A stretch of DNA of 64,000 bases, taken from the NCBI RefSeq assembly GCF_014203705.1, contig NZ_JACHJR010000001.1, positions 3,472,001 to 3,536,000 on the forward strand. Reading direction: 5' to 3'. This DNA is from Kitasatospora gansuensis (GTDB taxonomy: Bacteria > Actinomycetota > Actinomycetes > Streptomycetales > Streptomycetaceae). The notes beneath the pieces are model-generated. The model did no database searches. It was not told where the DNA came from and saw nothing but the letters and a program-made list of their open reading frames with translations. Position numbers and translations under genes: made by a program. This document shows positions 33,977-42,620 of the stretch, piece after piece (position 1 is the stretch's first letter; every line of letters starts with the position of its first letter).

Positions 33977-35035
33977 GTGCCCGACCAGCCGATCCCGGCC
34001 GAACCGCCCGAGGAGCTGCTGCCGGAGGTGGCCGACTGGCTGCACCGGCGCTCCTGGACGACGGCCGACCGGCCCCCGGCCGACCTGCTCGCCGCCAAGC
34101 GGGCCGCCGGCCCGGCCGGGACGGTCAGCGTGGTGCTGCCCGCGCTCGACGAGGAGCCCACGGTCGGCGAGATCGTCCGGGTGATCCGGCGGGAACTGAT
34201 GGAGCGGCTGCCGCTGGTGGACGAGATCGTGGTGGTCGACTCCGGCTCGATGGACGGCACCGCCGCGGCCGCGGCGGCGGCCGGCGCCCGGGTGGTGCAC
34301 CGGGACGACGTGCTGCCCCGGCTGCCCGCCGCCCCGGGCAAGGGCGAGGTGCTCTGGCGCTCGCTGCTGGTCACCTCCGGCGAGATCGTCTGCTTCATCG
34401 ACGCGGACCTGCGGGAGTTCGACCCGGCCTTCGTCTCCGGCATCGTCGGGCCGCTGCTGACCGATCCGGCGATCCAGCTGGTGAAGGCGATGTACGACCG
34501 GCCGCTGGAGACCGATGGCGCGGTGGTGCCGGCCGGCGGCGGGCGGGTCACCGAGCTGGTGGCGCGGCCGCTGCTGAACCTGCACTGGCCCCAACTGGCC
34601 GGATTCGTCCAGCCCTTGGGCGGGGAGTACGCCGCCCGGCGGTCGCTGCTGGAGCGGCTGCCGTTCCCGACCGGGTACGGGGTCGAGCTGGGCCTGCTGG
34701 TGGACGCGCTCGACCTGGTCGGCCTGGACGCCCTGGCCCAGGTCGACGTCGGGGTCCGGCACCACCGGCACCAGGACGGCCAGGCGCTCGGCCGGATGGC
34801 GGCCACCATCTACCGCACCGCCCTGGAACGCCTGGACCGCACCCACCGCCTCAAGACCACCCCCGACCTGGTCCACCCCCTGCTCACCCAGTTCACCCGC
34901 GACCCCGCCACCCGCGAGTTCACCGCCCACACCCACCCGGTCGGCGCGCTAGAACGGCCCCCGATGATCACCATCCCCGACTACGTGCACCACCAGGGGC
35001 TCGGGGAACTGCGACGCCGACCTCGAAAGAGGTGA
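33977..35035 (+). CDS. gpgS: Glucosyl-3-phosphoglycerate synthase
   Basis: 352-aa GT81/GT2-like enzyme that moves glucose from a nucleotide sugar to 3-phosphoglycerate. Hallmarks: SVVLPALDEEPTVGEIV, EIVVVDSGSMDGT, APGKGEVLWRSL, ICFIDADL-like IVCFIDADLREF and GGEYAARRSLLERLPFPTGYGVELG. The GTG start has GAGGAG 7 nt upstream. The last 14 codons and the stop lie inside a dispersed palindromic repeat, giving an abnormal basic tail (HHQGLGELRRRPRKR). It precedes otsA, so compatible-solute synthesis is a shared theme. Confidence 0.92.
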   Translation: MPDQPIPAEPPEELLPEVADWLHRRSWTTADRPPADLLAAKRAAGPAGTVSVVLPALDEEPTVGEIVRVIRRELMERLPLVDEIVVVDSGSMDGTAAAAAAAGARVVHRDDVLPRLPAAPGKGEVLWRSLLVTSGEIVCFIDADLREFDPAFVSGIVGPLLTDPAIQLVKAMYDRPLETDGAVVPAGGGRVTELVARPLLNLHWPQLAGFVQPLGGEYAARRSLLERLPFPTGYGVELGLLVDALDLVGLDALAQVDVGVRHHRHQDGQALGRMAATIYRTALERLDRTHRLKTTPDLVHPLLTQFTRDPATREFTAHTHPVGALERPPMITIPDYVHHQGLGELRRRPRKR

Positions 35036-35070
35036 TCGCCGCGTAGGTGGTCAGGCACTTTCGCAGTGAC
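34991..35070 (+). repeat. Palindromic repeat family, copy 1 (right arm lost)
   Basis: Left arm ACCAGGGGCTCGGGGAACTG and the 18-bp core GTGGTCAGGCACTTTCGC (35047-35064) are kept, but the complementary right arm is missing. It overlaps the 3' end of gpgS. Confidence 0.75.
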
Positions 35071-35146
35071 CCGAACCGACCCCCTGACTTGCCCGAAGGG
35101 TGTGCCGACTGGTTTGACCCCCCGGGTGCGAGGCAAGGTTGGTGTC

Positions 35147-36619
35147 ATGGCCGATCTCGCGACCGAACGTTCGAATCTGACCGGAGCCGCCCCCATCCTG
35201 GTGGCCTCCAACCGGGGGCCGGTGTCCTTCACCGCCGAGGACGACGGCTCGCTGACCCTGCGCAGAGGAGGCGGCGGCCTGGTCTCGGGCCTGTCCGCGA
35301 TCGACGACCCGTCCGCCGTCTGGGTGTGCGCCGCCCTCTCCGAGGCCGACCGGACGGCGGCCCGCCGCTCCCCCGAGGGCCGGCTCGACCTCGGCGGCTT
35401 CGAGGTCGGCGGCCAGGCCGTCCGGATGCTGGACATCGACCCCGGCACCTTCGCCCGGGCGTACAACGGCGTGGCCAACTCCACCCTGTGGTTCGTCCAT
35501 CACCTGCTGTACGAGACGCCGGTGGCGCCGGTCTTCGACGACCGGTTCCGCCGCGAGTGGGACTCCTACCGGGCGTACAACACCGCCTTCGCCGAGGCGC
35601 TCGCCGCCGAGGCCGCGCCGGGTGCGGCGGTACTGATCCAGGACTACCACCTCTCCCTCGCGCCGGACCAACTCCGGCAGCTGCGGCCCGACTTGAAGAT
35701 CGGTCACTTCTCGCACACCCCGTGGGCCCCGCCCGAGTACTACCGGATGCTGCCGGACGACGTGGCCGCCGACGTGCTGACCGGCATCCTCGGCGCGGAC
35801 CGCGCGGCCTTCCTGACCCGCCGCTGGGCGCTGGCCTTCGCGGACTGCTGCGAGGCGGTGCTCGGCGCCACCGTGGACCGGGCCGCGCTCACCGTGACGC
35901 ACGCCGGCCGGACCACCCGGCTCGGCGTGCACGCCCTCGGTGCGGACGCCGACTTCCTCCGCGAGCGCTCCCACCAGCCGGACGTGGACGCCCGGTTGGC
36001 GACCCTGAAGGAGGCCGTCGGCGAGCGCCGGACGATCGTCCGGGTGGACCGGACCGAGCTGAGCAAGAACATCGTCCGCGGCCTGCTGGCCTACCGGCAC
36101 CTGCTGCGCTCCCGCCCGGAGTGGCTGGACCGGGTGGTGCACATCGCGTTCGCCTACCCGTCCCGGCACGACCTGCCGGAGTACCGGGAGTACACCGCCG
36201 CGGTGCAGCGGATCGCGCAGGAGATCAACGACGAGTTCGGCACCCCGGCCTGGCAGCCGCTGATCCTGCACGTGAACGACGACTTCCCGCGCTCGCTGGC
36301 CGCCTACCGGCTGGCCGACGTGGCGCTGGTCAACCCGATCCGGGACGGGATGAACCTGGTCGCCAAGGAGGTGCCGGTGGTCTCCGACGCCGGGTGCGCC
36401 CTGGTGCTCTCCCGGGAGGCGGGCGCGTACGCCGAACTGGCCGACGACGCCATCACGGTGAACCCGTACGACGTGATCGAGACCGCCGAGGCGCTGCACC
36501 GGGCGCTCACCATGCCGACGGCCGAACGGACCGACCGCACCAAGCGGTTGGCCGCCGCCTCGACCGCACTGCCGCCGCAGCAGTGGTTCCTGGACCAGCT
36601 CACGGCACTCCGCGAGTAG
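35147..36619 (+). CDS. otsA: Trehalose-6-phosphate synthase
   Basis: 490-aa GT20 enzyme, UDP/GDP-glucose plus glucose-6-phosphate to trehalose-6-phosphate. Motifs: ILVASNRGPVSF at the N-terminus, LIQDYHLSLAPDQLR, GHFSHTPWAPPEYYRML, RVDRTELSKNIVRGLLA (sugar-phosphate binding) and VNPIRDGMNLVAKE. ATG 35147 has only a weak AAGG upstream; the longer reading frame runs into the repeat copy and is unlikely. Its usual partner otsB is 8.7 kb away on the other strand, beyond a sugar-utilisation island. Confidence 0.95.
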   Translation: MADLATERSNLTGAAPILVASNRGPVSFTAEDDGSLTLRRGGGGLVSGLSAIDDPSAVWVCAALSEADRTAARRSPEGRLDLGGFEVGGQAVRMLDIDPGTFARAYNGVANSTLWFVHHLLYETPVAPVFDDRFRREWDSYRAYNTAFAEALAAEAAPGAAVLIQDYHLSLAPDQLRQLRPDLKIGHFSHTPWAPPEYYRMLPDDVAADVLTGILGADRAAFLTRRWALAFADCCEAVLGATVDRAALTVTHAGRTTRLGVHALGADADFLRERSHQPDVDARLATLKEAVGERRTIVRVDRTELSKNIVRGLLAYRHLLRSRPEWLDRVVHIAFAYPSRHDLPEYREYTAAVQRIAQEINDEFGTPAWQPLILHVNDDFPRSLAAYRLADVALVNPIRDGMNLVAKEVPVVSDAGCALVLSREAGAYAELADDAITVNPYDVIETAEALHRALTMPTAERTDRTKRLAAASTALPPQQWFLDQLTALRE

Positions 36620-36627
36620 CGACCGAA

Positions 36628-37368
36628 TCAGGCCGCGAACCCGCCGTCCACACTGATCGCGGCCCCGGTGACGTACCGGCCGTCAGGCCCGGCCAGGTAC
36701 GCCACGGTAGCCGCGATCTCGGCGGGTTCGGCGTAACGGCCCAGCGCGGTGAAGCCGTTCACGGTCTCGGCGAACGGGCCCTCGGCCGGGTTGGCGTCGG
36801 TGTCGGTCGGGCCCGGGTGGACCAGGTTGACGGTGATGCCCCGGGGGCCGAGCTCCCGGGCCAGCCCCTTGACCATGCCGACCTGGGCGGTCTTGCTCGC
36901 CGCGTACAGGGCGAGGCCGGGGAACACCACCCGCTCGGCCACGTTGCTGCCAATGCCGATGATCCGGCCGCCCTCGGTCATGTGCCGGACCGCCGCCTGC
37001 GCGGCCAGCAGCGGCGCCCGTACGTTCACCGCCAAGGTCCGGTCCAGCAGGCCGAGTTCGAGCTCCTCCAGCGGGCCCATCGGGAACACCGCCGCGTTGT
37101 TCACCAGGATGTCCAGCCGCCCGAGCGTCGCGGCCGTCTCGTCCACGGCTGCCCGGACGGCCGCCGGGTCGGCGCTGTCGGCCCGGATCGCCAGTGCCCG
37201 GCGGCCGAGCGCCTCGACCTGCTTGACCACCTGCCCGGCCCGCTCCGCGTTCCGTTCGTACGTCAGCGCCACGTCGGCGCCCTCCTCGGCCAGCCGGATC
37301 GCCACGGCCGCGCCGATCCCCCTGCTGCCGCCGGTCACCAGTGCCACATGTCCCTCAAGTCGCTTCAT
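36628..37368 (-). CDS. Short-chain dehydrogenase/reductase
   Basis: 246-aa classical SDR. TGGSRGIGAAVA (NADP-binding), NNAAV, IGIGSNV (catalytic Ser), YAASKTAQVG (Tyr and Lys) and VHPGPTDTD are all present. Close to FabG-like 3-oxoacyl or sugar-alcohol reductases; the substrate is not clear. The start is taken at the ATG that opens MKRLEGHVALVTGG; an ATG 12 bp upstream is in frame and neither has a good ribosome site. Converges on otsA with 8 bp between stops. Confidence 0.9.
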   Translation of the reverse strand: MKRLEGHVALVTGGSRGIGAAVAIRLAEEGADVALTYERNAERAGQVVKQVEALGRRALAIRADSADPAAVRAAVDETAATLGRLDILVNNAAVFPMGPLEELELGLLDRTLAVNVRAPLLAAQAAVRHMTEGGRIIGIGSNVAERVVFPGLALYAASKTAQVGMVKGLARELGPRGITVNLVHPGPTDTDANPAEGPFAETVNGFTALGRYAEPAEIAATVAYLAGPDGRYVTGAAISVDGGFAA

Positions 37369-37469
37369 GTGGACCAGCATTGTCGACTGAGGCGGCCCGG
37401 TCCGGCGGGATTCGGACCTCGCGTTCCGGGGTGCGGTGTCACCACAACCTCCGCACCCCGGAACGGACG

Positions 37470-39437
37470 TCAGCCGGCCACGCCGACCACGACGGCCTGA
37501 CCCGGCGTCACCTTGACACTCGCGTAGCTGTAGGTGACGCCGTGTTCGACCTTGGTCAGCGCGGGGCGGGCGGCCCCGTTCACCGTCAGGGTCGGGTGGC
37601 TGCCGACGAAGCGGGCCTCCCAGGTGTACGTGCGGGAGGCCGAGTGGTTGGTCAGGGTGGAGCTGGTGGCGCCGTCGTGCCGCAGGCCGACGGTGTCCTT
37701 GCCGACCGGGATGTCGTCGACCTGGAGCCAGTCCATCCCGGCGGGCAGCCGGGACTGGGTGGTCAGCCGGCGGTTGGGCGCGTCGGGGTCGAGGCCGAGC
37801 AGGCCGGAGACGGTCTGGCCGACCAGGGTGAAGGAGACCTCGGGGTAGTCGCCGTTCGGGCCCTGCGAGGCGTTCACGTGCTGGACGTCGCGCTGGTCGT
37901 AGACGTGCCGCATCCACTTCCAGGCGGTGTCGTTGCGGTTGTTGTTGAAGAAGGTGTCGGGCAGGTAGGTGAACGCCTCGATGTTGGACGGGCCGTCGGC
38001 GCCGGCGGCCTGGGCGTCGATGTAGTCCAGGTAGGCGTCGTTGCGCGGACCGGCCTCGATGATCTTCTTCATCGGCATGAACCAGCTGTTCTCCAGGCCC
38101 CAGCCCTTGAACGCGGTGCCGTCCAGGGAGTACGCCCGGACCATGTCGGCGCCCGAACCGGTGCCGCTCCACTCCGAGTTGAAGTACTGCTTGAGCGCCG
38201 CCGCCTGCTGCTCCGCCTCGGCGGCCAGCGCCGCGTCGCCCTTGGCCTTCGCCAGCGCGGCCACCGCCAGATAGGCCTGGTACTGGGCCGCGATGCCGTC
38301 ACCGGCCTCGGCGAGCTTCTCGTTGCCCTGCTCGTTGTAGCTGGCGGTGCCGGAGAAGATGCCCTTGCCGGTGCCCTCGGCGACCTGCACCGCGCCGTTG
38401 CCCTTGGCCGCGTTGTGCAGGGCGACGAACTCCTTGGTGGTGTGCCGGTAGAAGTCCCAGAACACCTCGTCGTTCACGTACGCCGCGTCACCGCTCCAGC
38501 GGTACGCCTGGGCCGCCTTCTCCACCAGCTCGAACGGGGCGGGCACCTCGCGGACGAAGGAGCTCGGGTTGCGGTAGTCGATGCTCAGGTAGCTGCCGGT
38601 GTCGAAGTTGTGCGCCCAGACCGGGTAGTACTTGTGCGCCTCGGTGGCCGAGGCCGCGAAGGAGCGCAGCATGCTGCGGTTCTCGGCGGTCAGGCCGAGC
38701 ACCTGGGCGCCGACCACCTGGTGCGCCATGTCCCGGGAGTAGTAGCCGCTGCGGTTGGCGTAACCAGCCCAGTAGGACGGGCCGTAGGTGGCGGTGCCGG
38801 TGCCGAAGCGGTTGTTCTCGTCGACGTTCACCGGGCCGGTCGAACCGGCCAGCAGCACCCAGCTGTTGGCCTTCCGCTTGGCCCAGTCGAACATCTCCAC
38901 GACCTTCGGGTCGGAGGAGCTGATCCGGGGGTCGGCCGGGGCCGCCGGGGAGATCATCACGTCGTCCACGTTGAGCCAGCCGTCGCCGGACTCGAAGGCG
39001 ATCTCCAGCCTGTCGCCCCCGGCCACCGAGACCCGGCTGACGGTGTGCCGGGAGTACTCGTACCGGGTCGGCACGGTGACCGCGCCGGCCTCGACGCCGT
39101 TCACCCGCACCACGAACCGGCCGTTCGGGCCGCCGGTGGCGATCCAGGCCGAGATGTCGTACCGGCCGGCGGTCGGGGCGGTCAGGGTCTGGGCGACCCG
39201 GAAGCCGCGGCCGCCGTCCAGGTACGCCAACTTGGCGCCGCCGTGCGGGTAGTTGCTGGCGACCCCGGCACCCGAGGTGAACTCCCATCCCCTGGTGCCC
39301 AGTTCGAACCCGGGATTGAGCACCGTCGGCACCTTGGCGGCGGCGGCCGGGGCTGCGCCGGCCACCGCCAGGGTCTGCGGGACGAGCGGTATCAGCAGTG
39401 CGAGAGCGGTGAGCAGCGGCAGTCTGGCGCGTCGCAT
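37470..39437 (-). CDS. Secreted six-hairpin-type glycosidase with N-terminal CBM-like domain
   Basis: 655 aa. A Sec signal peptide (MRRARLPLLTALALLIPLV... cut near AGAAPAAAA) leads to a jelly-roll module (about 40-180, NPGFELGTRGWEF, YDISAWIATGG) and an (alpha/alpha)6-barrel-like region (about 185-580, YWAGYANRSGYYSRDMAHQ, HNFDTGSYL, EAFTYLPDTFFNNN). A short beta domain closes it. It acts outside the cell and probably trims a polysaccharide to sugars for the divergent ABC transporter; bond specificity is not evident. GGAGACC lies before the ATG. Confidence 0.75.
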   Translation of the reverse strand: MRRARLPLLTALALLIPLVPQTLAVAGAAPAAAAKVPTVLNPGFELGTRGWEFTSGAGVASNYPHGGAKLAYLDGGRGFRVAQTLTAPTAGRYDISAWIATGGPNGRFVVRVNGVEAGAVTVPTRYEYSRHTVSRVSVAGGDRLEIAFESGDGWLNVDDVMISPAAPADPRISSSDPKVVEMFDWAKRKANSWVLLAGSTGPVNVDENNRFGTGTATYGPSYWAGYANRSGYYSRDMAHQVVGAQVLGLTAENRSMLRSFAASATEAHKYYPVWAHNFDTGSYLSIDYRNPSSFVREVPAPFELVEKAAQAYRWSGDAAYVNDEVFWDFYRHTTKEFVALHNAAKGNGAVQVAEGTGKGIFSGTASYNEQGNEKLAEAGDGIAAQYQAYLAVAALAKAKGDAALAAEAEQQAAALKQYFNSEWSGTGSGADMVRAYSLDGTAFKGWGLENSWFMPMKKIIEAGPRNDAYLDYIDAQAAGADGPSNIEAFTYLPDTFFNNNRNDTAWKWMRHVYDQRDVQHVNASQGPNGDYPEVSFTLVGQTVSGLLGLDPDAPNRRLTTQSRLPAGMDWLQVDDIPVGKDTVGLRHDGATSSTLTNHSASRTYTWEARFVGSHPTLTVNGAARPALTKVEHGVTYSYASVKVTPGQAVVVGVAG

Positions 39438-39540
39438 CAAGGTCTCCAGGTCTCTCCGTTGAGGGTGCCGCGACGCTAACAGCGAGCCGGGCCCACTTTC
39501 AATGCGCTGGAGCAAGGATTCTTCCTCGCCTGCACGATCT

Positions 39541-39558
39541 CGAAGAAAGTTTTCATCG
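39541..39558. promoter_or_regulatory. LacI-type operator between divergent sugar genes
   Basis: CGAAGAAAGTTTTCATCG is an 18-bp near-palindrome (14 of 18 positions symmetric) of the kind bound by LacI-family proteins. It lies between the secreted glycosidase and the ABC operon, whose last gene encodes a LacI regulator. Confidence 0.5.
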
Positions 39559-39631
39559 ATCCATTGCAAGTCGGCTCCGCTCATTGCTAGCGTCCTGGCC
39601 GTCACACCACCCTCGAAAAAGGCGGACCACC

Positions 39632-40969
39632 ATGACCACCCTCGACCGACGCGGACTCCTCAGACTCGGCGGCGCCCTGACCGTGGGTGCCGGACTCGCC
39701 GCCTGCTCGGGCACCGGCACCGGCACCGACGGCGGTGGCGCCGGCGACCCCCGCAAGGGCGAGATCACGGTCTGGAGCTGGCAGGGCCCAGCCGCCCAGC
39801 TCAAGGCGCTGCTGCCGGAGTTCAACAAGACGTACCCGGACATCAAGGTCACCGTGCAGGACATCGGCAACCCGGCGATCTGGGACAAGATCACCACCGG
39901 TCTGGCGGCCGGCGGCAGCGGCCTGGCCGACGTGCTGCACATCGGGGTGGACTACCTGCCCGGCTACGTGGAGAAGTTCCCGACCGGCCTGGCCGACCTC
40001 GGCCCGCTCGGCGCGAACAAGCACAAGGACGCCTTCGCACAGGGCCTGTGGCAGACCGTCGCCCCCAAGGGCCGGGTCAACGCCCTGCCCTGGGAGGCCA
40101 ATTCGGGCGGCTTCTACTACCGCGCCGACCTCTTCGAGAAGGCCGGGGTGGACGTCGAGTCGCTGGGGACCTGGGACGAGGTGATCGAGGCGGGCAAGAA
40201 GCTCAAGGCCGCCACCGGCGCCCACCTGCTCGGCATCGACAAGCCCGCCTCGCAGCCCGACGCGGCCAACTTCTTCCAGCTGCTGCTCCAGCTCCAGGGG
40301 AAGTTCTACTTCGACCTGGCCGGCGCGATCACGCTGGACTCCCCCGAGGCGGTCACCGCGCTCACCTTGATCAAGAAGATGAACGACGCCGGCCTGGTCA
40401 GCGACCTGTCCGGCGGCTGGAGCGCGCTGGAGAACTCGATCAAGCAGGGCACCGCCGCCGTGCTGCCCTGGCCGACCTGGTTCGGCGGCATCATCGAGGG
40501 CCTGGTCCCGCAGGAGGCCGGCAAGTGGAAGGTCCGGCTGCCCCCGGCCGTCCGCCGGGGCGGCGCCACCGCCGCCACCGTCAACTCCACCCACCTGGCG
40601 ATCGCCGGGTCCAGCAAGCAGCAGGCCGCCGCCTGGACCTTCATCGAGTACGTGCTCACCAAGCCGTCCTCGCAGGTGGCGATCTACCGCGGCAAGGGCA
40701 TCGCCCCGGCCCTGATGGCCGCGTACGAGGACTCGGTCTTCCACGAGCCCTCGGCGTTCTTCAGCGGCCAGAAGAAGGGCGAGATCTTCCTCGGCGCGCT
40801 GAAGGCCCCCTCCCCCGCCTTCAACTACTCCGCCGACTACGCCCGCGCGCTCAAGGTGGTCACCGACGCGCAGACCAAGGTGCTGCTCAAGGGCGCCGAC
40901 CCGGCCGAGGTGCTGAAGCAGGCTGCCGACCAACTGGCCCAGCAGACCGGGCGCAAGGTCGTGCGATGA
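39632..40969 (+). CDS. ABC sugar-binding lipoprotein
   Basis: 445-aa cluster-B (MalE-like) solute-binding protein. Twin arginines (DRRGLLRLGG) before a lipobox LAAC (Cys about 28) suggest Tat export and lipid anchoring outside the membrane. Typical features: VWSWQGPAAQLKALLPEFNK, YPDIKVTVQDIGNPAIWDKI, NALPWEANSGGFYYRADLFEKAG. AAAGGCGG precedes the ATG. It delivers an oligosaccharide, probably alpha-galactosyl given the downstream GH36 enzyme, to the two permeases. Confidence 0.92.
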   Translation: MTTLDRRGLLRLGGALTVGAGLAACSGTGTGTDGGGAGDPRKGEITVWSWQGPAAQLKALLPEFNKTYPDIKVTVQDIGNPAIWDKITTGLAAGGSGLADVLHIGVDYLPGYVEKFPTGLADLGPLGANKHKDAFAQGLWQTVAPKGRVNALPWEANSGGFYYRADLFEKAGVDVESLGTWDEVIEAGKKLKAATGAHLLGIDKPASQPDAANFFQLLLQLQGKFYFDLAGAITLDSPEAVTALTLIKKMNDAGLVSDLSGGWSALENSIKQGTAAVLPWPTWFGGIIEGLVPQEAGKWKVRLPPAVRRGGATAATVNSTHLAIAGSSKQQAAAWTFIEYVLTKPSSQVAIYRGKGIAPALMAAYEDSVFHEPSAFFSGQKKGEIFLGALKAPSPAFNYSADYARALKVVTDAQTKVLLKGADPAEVLKQAADQLAQQTGRKVVR

Positions 40970-41808
40970 CCCGTCGCACCATGCCCTACCTGTTCGTGCT
41001 CCCGGCGGTGCTGCTGTTCGCCGCCTTCAAGCTCTACCCGATCCTCGCCTCGTTCCGGCTCAGCCTCTACAAGCAGTCGGGCGGAGTGGAGACCTTCGCC
41101 GGTCTCGACAACTACGCCCGGCTGCTGGACGATTCGCTGTTCTGGACCGCGCTCGGCAACAGCGCGGTGATCCTGGCCGTCCAGGTCCCGCTGATGCTGG
41201 CACTCGCCACCGGCCTCGCGGTCGCCTTCAACTCCCGCTTGCTGAAGGCCCGTTCGGTGTTCCGGCTGGGCTTCTTCCTGCCGATGATCACCGGCCTGGT
41301 GGCGTACGGGATCGTCTTCTCGGTGCTGCTCAACCAGCAGTACGGGCTGGTCAACTGGCTGCTCGGCAGCGACATCCCGTGGCTGACCGACCCACTGCTC
41401 GCCAAGGTCTCCCTCGGCCTGGCGCTCACCTGGCACTACACCGGCTACAACGCGGTGATCCTGCTGGCCCGGTTGCAGACCGTCCCCACCGAGCTGTACG
41501 ACGCGGCGGCGGTGGACGGCGCCGGGGCCTGGCGCGCCTTCCGGCACGTCACGCTGCCCGGGCTGCGGCCCGCGCTGCTGCTGACCACCGTGCTCTCCAC
41601 CATCGGCACCCTGCAACTCTTCGACGAGCCCTACGTGCTGACCGGCGGCGGGCCCGACAACGCGACCCTGACGATCGGCATGTACCTCTACCAGAACGCC
41701 TTCAAGTACTTCGACTTCGGCTACGCCTCGGCCATCGCCTACGCGCTGGCCCTGCTGATCGGGGCGCTCGGCCTGCTCCAGTTCAAGGTGCTCGGAGGGA
41801 AGTCGTGA
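40966..41808 (+). CDS. ABC sugar permease 1 (MalF type)
   Basis: 280-aa integral membrane protein with about six helices. The cytoplasmic EAA loop that docks the ATPase reads ELYDAAAVDGAGAWRAFRHV. Coupled by ATGA to the binding-protein gene and by GTGA to permease 2. No ATPase gene is in the operon; a shared MsiK-type ATPase elsewhere is the usual solution in streptomycetes. Confidence 0.93.
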   Translation: MTRRTMPYLFVLPAVLLFAAFKLYPILASFRLSLYKQSGGVETFAGLDNYARLLDDSLFWTALGNSAVILAVQVPLMLALATGLAVAFNSRLLKARSVFRLGFFLPMITGLVAYGIVFSVLLNQQYGLVNWLLGSDIPWLTDPLLAKVSLGLALTWHYTGYNAVILLARLQTVPTELYDAAAVDGAGAWRAFRHVTLPGLRPALLLTTVLSTIGTLQLFDEPYVLTGGGPDNATLTIGMYLYQNAFKYFDFGYASAIAYALALLIGALGLLQFKVLGGKS

Positions 41809-42620
41809 AGCTCCGCAGCCTCACCCTGACCTGGTCGCTGGCCCTCACCCTGGCCGCCGTCCTGGTCCCGTTCTACTGGCTGGTCATCGCGGCCACCCAC
41901 AGCTCGCAGGAGATCTTCCGCACCCCGCCGCCGCTGCTCCCGGGCGGCCACCTGCTGGACAACCTGAACAGCCTTCAGGAGAAGGCCGGCTTCGGCCGGG
42001 TGGTGCTCAACTCGCTCGGCATCGCCACCGTCTACACGCTGGTCGCCGGGACGGTCTGCACGCTGGCCGGGTACGGCTTCGCCAAGTTCCGGTTCCGCGG
42101 CCGGGAGCCGCTGTTCGGGCTGCTGATGCTCGGTCTGGTGATCCCGGCCCAGGTCACCCTGGTGCCGCTGTTCCGGCTGATGGCCGAGCTGCGGTGGCTG
42201 GACACCTACCAGGCGGTCCTGCTGCCCAACCTGGCGCTGCCGTTCGGGATCTTCCTGATGCGGCAGTCGATGGCCGCGCTGCCGGACGAACTGCTCGACT
42301 CGGGCCGGGTGGACGGCTGCGGCGAACTGCGGCTGTTCCTCCGGGTCGCGCTGCCGCCGATGCGGCCCGCGCTGGCCGCGCTCGCCATCTTCCTCTTCCT
42401 GTTCCAGTGGAACGAATTCATCTGGCCGTTGATCGTGCTCCGTGACGACTCCTCCCTGACCATCCCGGTCGCGCTCGCCTCGCTGCAGGGCGTCGACGAC
42501 ACCGACTACGGCGCGATCCTGGCCGGTACGGCGATCGCCGCACTGCCGATGGCCGCGCTCTTCCTCGCCCTCCAGCGGCACTTCGTGTCCGGGCTGCTCG
42601 CCGGGGCGGTGAAGGAATGA
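41805..42620 (+). CDS. ABC sugar permease 2 (MalG type)
   Basis: 271-aa membrane protein with about six helices and an EAA loop DELLDSGRVDGCGELRLFLRV. The GTG start overlaps the previous stop, and its stop overlaps the alpha-galactosidase start (ATGA). It forms the transmembrane channel with permease 1. Confidence 0.93.
   Translation: MKLRSLTLTWSLALTLAAVLVPFYWLVIAATHSSQEIFRTPPPLLPGGHLLDNLNSLQEKAGFGRVVLNSLGIATVYTLVAGTVCTLAGYGFAKFRFRGREPLFGLLMLGLVIPAQVTLVPLFRLMAELRWLDTYQAVLLPNLALPFGIFLMRQSMAALPDELLDSGRVDGCGELRLFLRVALPPMRPALAALAIFLFLFQWNEFIWPLIVLRDDSSLTIPVALASLQGVDDTDYGAILAGTAIAALPMAALFLALQRHFVSGLLAGAVKE

Noticed and set aside
34991..35070. Insertion sequence or transposon at the repeat copies
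   Set aside because: Elements are only 80-146 bp, encode no protein and show no clear target-site duplication.
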